Shown: piece after piece, positions 1 through 7,275 of the stretch
Layout: the number at the start of each line of letters is the position of its first letter
Position numbering within the stretch: the stretch's first letter is position 1
Origin: Halarcobacter sp.
GTDB taxonomy: Bacteria > Campylobacterota > Campylobacteria > Campylobacterales > Arcobacteraceae
Length of the DNA: 64,000 nucleotides
Direction of reading: 5' to 3'
NCBI GenBank assembly: GCA_030145305.1
Contig: JAQYVX010000007.1
Coordinates: 62,001-126,000, forward strand
Notes under the pieces: model-generated
What the model saw: only the letters and a program-made list of their open reading frames with translations
The model's database searches: none
Told to the model about the DNA's origin: nothing
Position numbers and translations under genes: made by a program

Positions 1-169
1 AAATTGTTTTAATATCAGCTTTATTTTCTACATTATTATCTATTTTATTAGCTAATAAAGAATCAAAAAGAGATAAACCTTCTTTTTTTATTGAAGTAGG
101 ATTGTTACTAGTAGTAACTTTATTATTACTAGTTTTTGAAAGAGATAAAAAATCAACTTCTTTAGTCAT
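1..169 (-). CDS. N-terminal fragment of an unidentified flagellar-locus protein (possible FliK-type)
   Basis: An open frame starts with ATG at 169, four bases after the flgC stop codon, and runs off the window edge after 56 codons. The visible part is polar, rich in Ser, Thr, Asn and Lys, with a short hydrophobic patch (SLFDSLLANKI) and no signal peptide or membrane segment. Soluble, low-complexity N-termini of this kind occur in hook-length control proteins (FliK), and the flagellar setting fits. This is only a suggestion from composition and position, because the conserved FliK C-terminal domain would lie outside the window. Confidence 0.5.
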   Translation of the reverse strand, partial: MTKEVDFLSLSKTSNNKVTTSNNPTSIKKEGLSLFDSLLANKIDNNVENKADIKTI

Positions 170-172
170 CGT

Positions 173-628
173 TTATGCCTTTAATATATCTAATGTTTTG
201 GCATCGATATTTTTGTGCGTTTTAAATGTTGCAACATTTGCTTCATATGAACGCATTGCTTCAATTAAATCCACCATTTCTATAACTGGATTAATATCAG
301 GATAAGCAACATAACCGTCATCATTTGCATCAGGATGTGATGGTTCAAATCTCATAACAGGTTTGGCATCATTTTCAACTATTGATTTAACTCCAACACC
401 TTTTAATGAAATATCAGCATTTTTATTTACTTCCATCCCATTGTTTTTTTCTTTTTGATTTTCTTGCAAAAGTATTTCTTCAAATACTACATTTTGTTTT
501 TTATAAGGTCCGCCATTTTCAGTATGTGTAGTTTTAGCATTTGCAATATTTGCACTAACAACATTTATTCTTGTTCTTTGTGCACTCATTCCAGAAACTG
601 CTATATTATAACCATCAAAAAATCCCAT
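173..628 (-). CDS. flgC: Flagellar basal-body proximal rod protein FlgC
   Basis: FlgC is one of the proximal rod proteins of the flagellar basal body; the flagellar type III apparatus exports it and it assembles with FlgB, FlgF and FliE in the periplasm. The 151-residue length is normal. The N-terminus has the rod/hook family heptad region (GMSAQRTRINVVSANIAN, residues about 13-30), and the C-terminus has the matching helix with MVDLIEAMRSYEANV. The ATG at 628 is preceded by a good AAGGA ribosome site. It follows fliE by 18 bases in the usual fliE-flgC order. Confidence 0.96.
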   Translation of the reverse strand: MGFFDGYNIAVSGMSAQRTRINVVSANIANAKTTHTENGGPYKKQNVVFEEILLQENQKEKNNGMEVNKNADISLKGVGVKSIVENDAKPVMRFEPSHPDANDDGYVAYPDINPVIEMVDLIEAMRSYEANVATFKTHKNIDAKTLDILKA

Positions 629-646
629 ATTTTAATCCTTTTTGAT

Positions 647-955
647 TTATACTTGCATTCGCATAACTTCTTTGTATGCATTTACAGCTTTGTTTTTAAC
701 TTCAAGAGCAAGTTTTAAAGACAATTCAGCCTCTTCTATTTTTTGTACTGCTTCTTGTAAGTTTTTAACACTTCCTGTAGCTATTCCTTCCATAGCTTTA
801 TAACCATCAACTTGACTTCCATTAACTTCAGATATTGCATCTTTTAGCATGTTATCAAAAGTTTGATTATTAACTTTAGTATCAACTTTATTTAATGGAT
901 TAACTTGTTTATTCGTAATCGACCCAATTGAATCAGCTATTGATGAAAGATTCAT
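647..955 (-). CDS. fliE: Flagellar hook-basal body complex protein FliE
   Basis: FliE joins the MS ring to the rod and is needed for opening of the flagellar export gate. The protein has 102 residues, the usual size. The C-terminal half carries the family pattern of a long helix ending in LALEVKNKAVNAYKEVMRMQ. An AAGGAA ribosome site lies 5-6 bases before the ATG at 955. It is next to flgC, as in many bacteria, and belongs to the long minus-strand block that begins with the flaG-like gene near 7.2 kb. Confidence 0.96.
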   Translation of the reverse strand: MNLSSIADSIGSITNKQVNPLNKVDTKVNNQTFDNMLKDAISEVNGSQVDGYKAMEGIATGSVKNLQEAVQKIEEAELSLKLALEVKNKAVNAYKEVMRMQV

Positions 956-985
956 TTAATTTCCTTTTTTCTCAAAATACTAAAA

Positions 986-1294
986 TCAAAATTTTTGTGC
1001 TTCTTGAACACTAAGTTCAGCTAACATTGCATCTATTTTTTCTTCATTATATTTAAAATCTAATTCTGATCTTTTATTGTCTAGACTAAAAAGTAAAATT
1101 ATTAGTGAGAGCATCATATTTGAAATTCCTTTTAAAATTACTGTCACAGCAATAATTCCAAAAATCATTTCTAATGGGGTATAAAGGTCTGCGTTAATCA
1201 CAAAGAATATTAAAGTAGCAAAAAAGCCAGTGGCAATATATAATCTAAATATACCACTATTAACTACACCTTGTGAAAATTTTTCGACTACCAT
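986..1294 (-). CDS. Small integral membrane protein in the flagellar operon, function unknown
   Basis: I do not recognise this family. The 102-residue protein has a short polar N-terminus, hydrophobic segments at about 15-34 and 40-70 (the second could be one or two membrane passes), and a charged, probably helical C-terminal tail of about 30 residues. The ATG at 1294 follows a GGGA ribosome site. It sits between flhG and fliE, 30 bases from fliE, and reads the same way, so it is probably co-transcribed with flagellar genes. A role in flagellar placement or export is possible but rests only on position. Confidence 0.7.
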   Translation of the reverse strand: MVVEKFSQGVVNSGIFRLYIATGFFATLIFFVINADLYTPLEMIFGIIAVTVILKGISNMMLSLIILLFSLDNKRSELDFKYNEEKIDAMLAELSVQEAQKF

Positions 1295-1350
1295 ATTGTC
1301 CCTATGTTAGATAAAAAAATATTAATTGCCATTATACTCACAAATAAACC

Positions 1351-2166
1351 TTACTTGATATCATTAAGTAATATGTCAATAATCCCTTGCAATTGTTTTG
1401 TAATATCATCATTTGCAAATTCATGTGCAAATAATTTTCTAAGCCTTGAAGTGGTAGAGATATTTGCGGATGTTGAAACATTACCTATATATTTTACCAT
1501 AAAATTTTGGTTTAAACTATTTTTTTTAGCTAAATTTACTAAAGAAGTAGTGATAGCCTCACCTATTTTATAATTTTTAGTATGATTAAAACATAATAAG
1601 AGTTTTTCTTTATCTAAAGAGAGCATTTTCATCAAGGCATAAACATCTGTTAAAGCAGAAGGATCTGTAGTTGTTAAAGCCACGACATTATTAGAGATAG
1701 AGAGAAATTCTTGAACATAAGAATTAAGTCCAGCTCCTGTATCAATTAAAACAATATCATAAATATTTAACTCTTTTAGATCTTCAATAACTCTACTTAG
1801 AACAAGAGAGTTTTTTAAATTTGAATATTGATATCCACTTTTCCCTGCTACTAAAGAAACATTTTTAAAGTTTGTATTGCTGGTCACTTCAGAAATTGTA
1901 TTTCTTCCTTCAATATAATCAAATAAGGTAAGTTTTGGTCTAATGTCAAATAAAACTTGCATATTTGCAAGTCCAATATCAGCATCAACAACTGCAATTT
2001 TATAGCCTCTTTTTGCTAAAAGATATGAAATATTTGCAGTAAAAGTTGATTTTCCAACTCCACCTTTTCCTGAAGTTATAGTTACTACTTTAGTTTTTGT
2101 TTTTTTTGAACTTGCTCTAGTTAAATTAACTAAATTTCTAGCTTGAGAGGAGATTGCATTAAACAA
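1351..2166 (-). CDS. flhG: MinD-like ATPase FlhG (FleN/YlxH), flagellar number regulator
   Basis: FlhG is a ParA/MinD-family ATPase that works with the GTPase FlhF to set flagellar number; in Campylobacterota it also influences division-site placement. The 271-residue sequence has the deviant Walker A motif SGKGGVGKS at residues 32-40, the A' motif VDADIGLAN near 60, and a Walker B-like region (IVLIDTGAGL). No ATG is available near the N-terminus; the start is TTG at 2166, supported by an AGGAG ribosome site seven bases upstream. It begins three bases after the flhF stop, the classic flhF-flhG pair. Confidence 0.95.
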   Translation of the reverse strand: MFNAISSQARNLVNLTRASSKKTKTKVVTITSGKGGVGKSTFTANISYLLAKRGYKIAVVDADIGLANMQVLFDIRPKLTLFDYIEGRNTISEVTSNTNFKNVSLVAGKSGYQYSNLKNSLVLSRVIEDLKELNIYDIVLIDTGAGLNSYVQEFLSISNNVVALTTTDPSALTDVYALMKMLSLDKEKLLLCFNHTKNYKIGEAITTSLVNLAKKNSLNQNFMVKYIGNVSTSANISTTSRLRKLFAHEFANDDITKQLQGIIDILLNDIK

Positions 2167-2169
2167 TAA

Positions 2170-3315
2170 TTATCTCCTAGCACAAGAATTATTCATAAAA
2201 CAATCAATTAAGAAACTCGAATCAGAAACAATTAAATCATCAGGAACATTTTGACCAATTGAGAAATATGTAATTGATTTTTTTGTTTTGTGAGCAAAAG
2301 AGATTAAGTTACCAAAACTCTTTGTTTCATCTAATTTTGTAAATGTTAAATAATCAATATTTAATCTTGAATAGTTAGTATAAATATCTATTAAATCACT
2401 ATGTTTTACATTTGCAGGTAAAACAAGTACTTTTTCAATTGGAAGCTCATCTACTCTTTCTTGATACTCATTTATTAATTCTATTTTATCTACGTCATAT
2501 TGAGAAGAGCCAGCAGTATCTATAAAGATATAATTACAGTCTTTTAATCTAAGTAACGCCTCTACTAAATCTTCTGGTTTTTTAACTACTTCTAAAGGTA
2601 GTCTCATAATATTTGTATAAGCGTTTAATTGTTCAATTGCCCCTACTCTAAAAGAATCTAATGTCACAATTCCAACTTTATAATTTTGCCCTAATTTATA
2701 AGCATATCTTGCAGCTAGTTTTGCAATAGTAGTAGTTTTTCCAACTCCGGTTGGTCCTACCATCATTATTATTTTTCTTTGGTGTTTTCTTAAAGGAACT
2801 TCTTGCTTAATTGGAATAATCCTTCTTAATACAAGTTTAAAAAAGTCATTCACTTTCTTTGGATTAGTTTTAAGTGCAACAGGTAATTGCTTTATGGTTT
2901 TTTTCATAATTGTATAAGTCATCTCTTGATCAAATTCATTTTGCTCAAAAAGAGTATAAATATCAATAAATTCAGGAGGAATAGTTAAATCATAAAGTTG
3001 ACTCTTAGGATCCCACAAGGTTTTTTGAACTTGCATAATAGCATCTTGCATTTTAAGAATCTCTTCTCTAAAATCATAAAACTTCGCTCCATTTGCTGGC
3101 TCTTTTTTAAAAGGAGATGATACTATTTTCTTAACATGACTAATCTCTTTTTCTTCATCTTCTAGTGCCACAATAATTTCATACATATCTTTTGTACCAT
3201 CATGTTCATTAGAAATTTTTTTTGTTGAGATAACAATCGCATCTTCTCCGCACTCTATTTGAGCATTTCTTAGTGCAATAGTAGGTGTTTCACCTAAAAA
3301 AGAGAGCATATTCAT
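2170..3315 (-). CDS. flhF: SRP-type GTPase FlhF, flagellar placement factor
   Basis: FlhF is a signal-recognition-particle family GTPase that marks the site of flagellar assembly. The 381-residue protein has a variable N-terminal B domain, an N domain and a G domain with the P-loop GPTGVGKTT at about 187-195, followed by VTLDSFRVGA, the FIDTAG G3 region and TKLDET (G4). The ATG at 3315 follows GGAAG by six bases and overlaps the previous stop by 4 bases. It is followed by flhG, its usual partner, which stimulates FlhF GTPase activity. Confidence 0.96.
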   Translation of the reverse strand: MNMLSFLGETPTIALRNAQIECGEDAIVISTKKISNEHDGTKDMYEIIVALEDEEKEISHVKKIVSSPFKKEPANGAKFYDFREEILKMQDAIMQVQKTLWDPKSQLYDLTIPPEFIDIYTLFEQNEFDQEMTYTIMKKTIKQLPVALKTNPKKVNDFFKLVLRRIIPIKQEVPLRKHQRKIIMMVGPTGVGKTTTIAKLAARYAYKLGQNYKVGIVTLDSFRVGAIEQLNAYTNIMRLPLEVVKKPEDLVEALLRLKDCNYIFIDTAGSSQYDVDKIELINEYQERVDELPIEKVLVLPANVKHSDLIDIYTNYSRLNIDYLTFTKLDETKSFGNLISFAHKTKKSITYFSIGQNVPDDLIVSDSSFLIDCFMNNSCARR

Positions 3316-3710
3316 TGTAATCTTCCATCTTTATATATTTTATCAATTTGTCCATCAATTCGTCTTATTTTTATATATTCACTATTTTCAAAAATTATTT
3401 TTCCCTGCTTTTCAATTTCAATCACTCCAAAGTTAAATAAAACAGATTTTTTTTCATATATTGATATGTCATTTTTACATAAAACTGTTCCTTTTCTAAG
3501 AAACCTATTGGCAATATATTTATTATCTTTAAGCTCTTTAATTGTAATAGGAATACAAAACTTTTTAACACTTAATACCTTAGCTGGAGATAATTTATTA
3601 ATATTAATCATCTCTTTGTATTTTATTTTAGAATTTGTAATAATAACTTCAATAGCCTGCAAATTAAGAGAGAATATTAATATTAGAAAAAGACTTTTAA
3701 GCCTTAACAT
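3312..3710 (-). CDS. flgA: FlgA-like P-ring assembly chaperone (SAF-type C-terminus)
   Basis: FlgA is a periplasmic chaperone for P-ring assembly around the rod. The product (132 residues from ATG 3710) starts with a signal peptide (LFLILIFSLNLQA), fitting a periplasmic protein. The rest resembles the C-terminal half of FlgA: a SAF-like part with a conserved start of strand (NRFLRKGTVL), then VLFNFGVIEIEKQGKI. An in-frame ATG at 3728 is also possible, but GGAGGAAG lies inside that extension at the right distance for 3710. The protein is shorter than usual FlgA (about 220 residues), so the family call is moderate. It overlaps flhF by 4 bases. Confidence 0.6.
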   Translation of the reverse strand: MLRLKSLFLILIFSLNLQAIEVIITNSKIKYKEMININKLSPAKVLSVKKFCIPITIKELKDNKYIANRFLRKGTVLCKNDISIYEKKSVLFNFGVIEIEKQGKIIFENSEYIKIRRIDGQIDKIYKDGRLQ

Positions 3711-4074
3711 GAAAGAAACTTCCTCCATTTTTTTCTGTTATATCATCAACAATATCTTTATACATTCGTTGAATTGGTTCAACAATTAAACTAAGTTTTT
3801 TATTAAGTTCAAAAAGTGTTCTTAATTCATTTTCTAAATTATCTACTTTCTCTCTATATTTATTTACATCAACACCATTTTGCATTTGCTTTACAATTTC
3901 TTGGTTTAGCTGTTGTTTATAAACAGCAATTTCCTCAATCATAGATTGCTTCTCATCATTTCTATTTAATAACTCTTCATGTTTTGCTTTTTTTATATCT
4001 TCAATATCTTGCTTGATATAATCTTGCATTTTATTAACTATCTTTGTCATATCATTTATAATTTCTTCAATCAT
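3697..4074 (-). CDS. flgN: FlgN-like flagellar export chaperone (coiled coil)
   Basis: FlgN binds hook-associated proteins FlgK and FlgL in the cytoplasm and delivers them to the export apparatus. This 125-residue protein is nearly all helical and charged, with long heptad stretches, no Cys and no membrane segment, which is the FlgN profile. FlgN proteins are poorly conserved, so the call depends on size, helical character and position directly after flgJ. The 3' end overlaps the preferred start of the FlgA-like gene by 14 bases. Another small coiled-coil export protein such as FliJ is the main alternative. Confidence 0.55.
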   Translation of the reverse strand: MIEEIINDMTKIVNKMQDYIKQDIEDIKKAKHEELLNRNDEKQSMIEEIAVYKQQLNQEIVKQMQNGVDVNKYREKVDNLENELRTLFELNKKLSLIVEPIQRMYKDIVDDITEKNGGSFFHVKA

Positions 4075-4087
4075 GGCTTACTCTTTT

Positions 4088-4390
4088 TTATTTATTACGT
4101 TCAGTTAAAAAGTTATAAAGCATATCACTTATTCCCATTGTTCCTGTAGATTCTCTTGAGATAGCTTCTGTATACATACTTTTTATTATATCAGAACCAT
4201 TTCCTTCTCCGGCTATATTTGTTGATTTTAAAGAAATATCAAGTAATTGTTGCGTAAAAAATGATTCAAAGTCATTTGAAACTTTTCTTAATGCAGCATC
4301 CTCTAATTTAGAAGTATTAATTTCTTTATAATCTTTACTAGGATTAGATTTTATACTATTTATATCAACAAAGTTTGTATTTAGTTCCAT
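4088..4390 (-). CDS. flgJ: Rod-binding protein FlgJ, N-terminal domain only
   Basis: This is a 100-residue stand-alone FlgJ rod-capping domain. Family features are FESFFTQQLLDISLKS and the C-terminal pattern GSDIIKSMYTEAISRE followed by GISDMLYNFL. Many bacteria, including other Campylobacterota, have this single-domain form without the muramidase half of enterobacterial FlgJ, so peptidoglycan cutting must come from elsewhere. It lies three bases after motB and 13 before the FlgN-like gene. Confidence 0.88.
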   Translation of the reverse strand: MELNTNFVDINSIKSNPSKDYKEINTSKLEDAALRKVSNDFESFFTQQLLDISLKSTNIAGEGNGSDIIKSMYTEAISRESTGTMGISDMLYNFLTERNK

Positions 4391-4393
4391 AAT

Positions 4394-5173
4394 TTACTCC
4401 AATCTATCAAAGAAGTTTTCTTCACCTAAAACATCTTCTTGATTATTTCCTGAGAAAAATCTCATTTCTACTCTTCTATTATCAATAGCCATTTCACTTT
4501 TTGGATGATATGAAGAGTATGCAGCTACCTTTAATGTTCCTGGGTCAATTCTATTTTTAATAAGTTCTTTAACTACAGAAATAGATCTTAATGCCGAAAT
4601 ATCCCAATTGTCTCTTGGAATATTTTCACTTGTAAAAGTATTTGTTGATGTATGCCCTATTATCTCAATATTAAAAGCATGTGGCATTGTTCTAATAACT
4701 CTCGCTATTTTTGCAATAAATCTTTTTGAATTTGCATTTGATAACTCATACTTACCCTCTTCAAACATAATGGTAGAAGGAATATCTAATGTAAACTCAT
4801 TTTTACCTTTTTCAATTTGAATTTGCTCGGTATCTTCAGTTGTCGAATCATTCATTTGTTGAACAACTTCTGTAACTTCCTCAGCTGTTTCTGCAACTGC
4901 ATCTTCTAATGAAGTTGACTCAATATCATCACTTTGGGAATTACTACTTTCTGTAGAATATTTATCAGATTGCGTTTGAACATCAGTAGAAGAGTCAATA
5001 AATCCCATGGCTTTTTTCATAACATCAAAATACTCTTCTACTTTTTTCTTATCCATAACAGCCATAGATAAAAGAAGGATAAAAAAAGTTAAAAGAAGTG
5101 ACATTAAGTCACCAAATTGGACTAGCCAGCCTGGTAGACACTTAGGACATTCAGGACACTTTTCTTTTGCCAT
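4394..5173 (-). CDS. motB: Flagellar motor stator protein MotB
   Basis: MotB anchors the stator to peptidoglycan and carries the ion-binding aspartate. The 259-residue protein has a short cytoplasmic N-terminus with three Cys in CPECPKC, one membrane helix at about 17-39 with the essential Asp22 (VQFGDLMSLLL), a Ser/Asp/Glu-rich linker, and a C-terminal OmpA-like domain (IEIIGHTST, then NRRVEMRFF). The Cys-containing N-terminus recalls PomB of sodium-driven motors; the coupling ion cannot be settled from sequence alone. It follows motA by eight bases. Confidence 0.96.
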   Translation of the reverse strand: MAKEKCPECPKCLPGWLVQFGDLMSLLLTFFILLLSMAVMDKKKVEEYFDVMKKAMGFIDSSTDVQTQSDKYSTESSNSQSDDIESTSLEDAVAETAEEVTEVVQQMNDSTTEDTEQIQIEKGKNEFTLDIPSTIMFEEGKYELSNANSKRFIAKIARVIRTMPHAFNIEIIGHTSTNTFTSENIPRDNWDISALRSISVVKELIKNRIDPGTLKVAAYSSYHPKSEMAIDNRRVEMRFFSGNNQEDVLGEENFFDRLE

Positions 5174-5181
5174 AAATTATA

Positions 5182-5937
5182 TTACTCTTCAATCTCTACT
5201 AAAATAGAATTAAGTTGCATTTTAATATTACCAATTGATTCTTCTGCTGCAATCATTGAAGTACCTTTAATAATAACTTCACAAAAATCGGCTTCTTTTT
5301 GATGTTTTTGAGCTAATTTACTTTCAATAATACCTGCAAATAAAGTACCAATTAAAGCCCCATACATTGTAGTAAGTAAGGCAACTGCCATAGCTGGACC
5401 AACGGCTGCTGGATCAGAAAGGTTTGCAAGCATGGCAACAAGTCCAACAAGTGTACCAATCATTCCCATAGCTCCTGCTGTACCACCAATATTTCCAAAC
5501 AAAGAAATCATTGTTCCATGCCTTTTATTCATATACTCTAATTTTGTTTCAAGAAGCGGTTCCAAAGTTTCAGCTCTTGTTCCATCAACTAAGAGTTGAA
5601 AAGCTTCTTTAAAAAAAGGATTGCTTTCTTGCAAAACTTTTTGCTCGATATGCATAACGCCATGTTTTTTAATTTCAGTGGCATAAAAAGTAATTTTTTC
5701 AACAAGTTCTGGCAAAGGGTCTACTTTTACTTCATTTAATGCAACTTTTAATGCAGGAGTAAATCTTTTTAAATCTGAACTCTCAAATTGACCTGCTGTT
5801 ACAGAAATAGTTCCACCAATAACAATTAAAACTGAAGGAACATCAAGATATGGACCAAAGCCAACACCACCAAGAATTATAGCTAGAGCAACAAGACTCC
5901 AACCTCCCCCTAAACCACCTGCTGTACTCTTATCCAT
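5182..5937 (-). CDS. motA: Flagellar motor stator protein MotA
   Basis: MotA forms the torque-generating ring of the stator with MotB. The 251-residue protein shows the family layout: two N-terminal membrane helices (about 12-30 and 34-50), a large cytoplasmic loop with charged residues, and two C-terminal helices (GAMGMIGTLVGLVAML and MAVALLTTMYGALIGTLF). Overall it is of the PomA-like type. It sits between fliY (three-base gap) and motB (eight-base gap), so switch and stator genes are in one transcription unit. Confidence 0.96.
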   Translation of the reverse strand: MDKSTAGGLGGGWSLVALAIILGGVGFGPYLDVPSVLIVIGGTISVTAGQFESSDLKRFTPALKVALNEVKVDPLPELVEKITFYATEIKKHGVMHIEQKVLQESNPFFKEAFQLLVDGTRAETLEPLLETKLEYMNKRHGTMISLFGNIGGTAGAMGMIGTLVGLVAMLANLSDPAAVGPAMAVALLTTMYGALIGTLFAGIIESKLAQKHQKEADFCEVIIKGTSMIAAEESIGNIKMQLNSILVEIEE

Positions 5938-5940
5938 TTA

Positions 5941-6828
5941 TTACAATCCTATTTGATTAAGCCTTGAAGAGGCATTTCCAATATTCTTTACTTTTAATCC
6001 AAATTTACCTTCAACTATAACCGCTTCACCTTCTCCGATTTTAACGCCATTTATTAAAATTTCAAGAGGTTCGTTTACCATCTGTTCTAATTCTATAATT
6101 TCACCAATATCCCATCTAAGAATATCTTTTAATAAAAAATTCTTTGTTCCAAGTCTAACACTTAATTTTAATTTAATATCAAATAATAGTTGTAAGTTTT
6201 GTGCTGACTCTTCCGATAATAAAGAACTTATACCAAGATTTTGTTGACTTTGAGTAGCTTGAGGCTGAGGGGTTGAAATAATATTATTTTTATTTTCAAC
6301 CTCAATTTCTTCACCTATAATTTGAGATAAATAAGGAGCTATTTCATCATCGAAACTCATTAATAGAGGTAATTTCTCACCATCTAAAGTTAAATTAAAA
6401 ATGTATTTTTTATTGCTTGAGTCTATCTCTTTGCAATCTTTTATAGAAGAATTTAAAGATTCGTATTTTAAAGATTTTACATCAGGAAAGCCTTGTGCGT
6501 TAACAGAAGTACATAAACTACCACATATATTTGATACAATTTCATTAATAGCATCAGTTATTTCATCATCAATATGCTCTTTTAAATCTCCCATACCACC
6601 TAACATAAAGTATTCAAACTTCGTAGCTGTTACTGTAGGAACATAAAAATTCCAATTTGATGAAACATCTGCAAAATTAAACATTACAGAAACATTAATA
6701 CATTGAGTATCATCTAAACTAGTTATATCAAAATCTACTATTGTGTCTATTGATACATTTTTTGATAATAACTGTTCTAATGTATTCGTCAATTCATCTT
6801 TAAAAAAATTTGATAAATCAGATGCCAA
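5941..6828 (-). CDS. fliY: Flagellar motor switch protein FliY (CheC-like plus SpoA domains)
   Basis: FliY is a switch-complex protein that joins a CheC/FliM-like middle domain to a C-terminal FliN-type SpoA domain. In this 295-residue protein the CheC-like part covers about 30-180 (DEITDAINEIVSNICGSL) and the SpoA domain about 215-290 (LKLSVRLGTKNFLLKDIL). In Campylobacterota FliY co-exists with FliN, as here (fliN at 14.3 kb). No ATG is available near the N-terminus; the start is TTG at 6828 with AAAAGG seven bases upstream. No CheY-binding N-terminal motif of the FliM type is evident. Confidence 0.9.
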   Translation of the reverse strand: MASDLSNFFKDELTNTLEQLLSKNVSIDTIVDFDITSLDDTQCINVSVMFNFADVSSNWNFYVPTVTATKFEYFMLGGMGDLKEHIDDEITDAINEIVSNICGSLCTSVNAQGFPDVKSLKYESLNSSIKDCKEIDSSNKKYIFNLTLDGEKLPLLMSFDDEIAPYLSQIIGEEIEVENKNNIISTPQPQATQSQQNLGISSLLSEESAQNLQLLFDIKLKLSVRLGTKNFLLKDILRWDIGEIIELEQMVNEPLEILINGVKIGEGEAVIVEGKFGLKVKNIGNASSRLNQIGL

Positions 6829-6869
6829 AAACTAGCCTTTTTATTCTATTATTATAAATATTTAATCTT

Positions 6870-7178
6870 TTATTCCATTTTTTCTAAATCACTTAGAATT
6901 TGTGCTTTTACTCTCATCATATCCTCAGTAGGATATTTATATTCAGCATCACCTCTAGTAACTTTTACAAAAAAATCTTTTGAAGTTTTGTTATATCCAA
7001 ATTGTACATTATCTAATATTACTTCGTTAGATTTTATATCTTGGGGATTTCCTAAAACTTTTTTATACTCATCATCCTGAACTACTTTTTGTTTATCGTC
7101 AACTTCATTTATTGATTTAGTTTTTTCAACATGATTTGTTTGAGCATTATCTATATTTGCAACTCTTCCTATTTCCAT
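6870..7178 (-). CDS. FlaG-like flagellar protein
   Basis: The 102-residue protein has a disordered, polar N-terminal half and a C-terminal half resembling the FlaG family: a beta strand (VQFGYNKTSKDFFVKVTRG), then EYKYPTEDMMRVKAQI. FlaG proteins affect filament length in Campylobacter; their biochemical role is unclear. The ATG at 7178 has a strong AAGGAG site. It is the first gene of the block that continues with fliY and motAB, behind a sigma70-type -10 box. The family call is by pattern and is moderate. Confidence 0.6.
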   Translation of the reverse strand: MEIGRVANIDNAQTNHVEKTKSINEVDDKQKVVQDDEYKKVLGNPQDIKSNEVILDNVQFGYNKTSKDFFVKVTRGDAEYKYPTEDMMRVKAQILSDLEKME

Positions 7179-7210
7179 AAGATCTCCTTTATAAGTATAG
7201 ATTTTTATAT

Positions 7211-7216
7211 ATTATA
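7211..7216 (-). promoter_or_regulatory. Sigma70-type -10 box in front of the flaG-like/fliY/motAB operon
   Basis: On the minus strand the sequence reads TATAAT, preceded by a T-rich stretch, 32 bases before the ATG at 7178. Campylobacterota sigma70 promoters often have a strong -10 box and T-rich periodicity instead of a -35 box, which fits. It would drive the block running down to flgC. Confidence 0.55.
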
Positions 7217-7275
7217 TCAAAAAAAGATTAAATTAGAATGTTATTTTTGAAAAAAAGAAAAAAAGAATAATTAGC

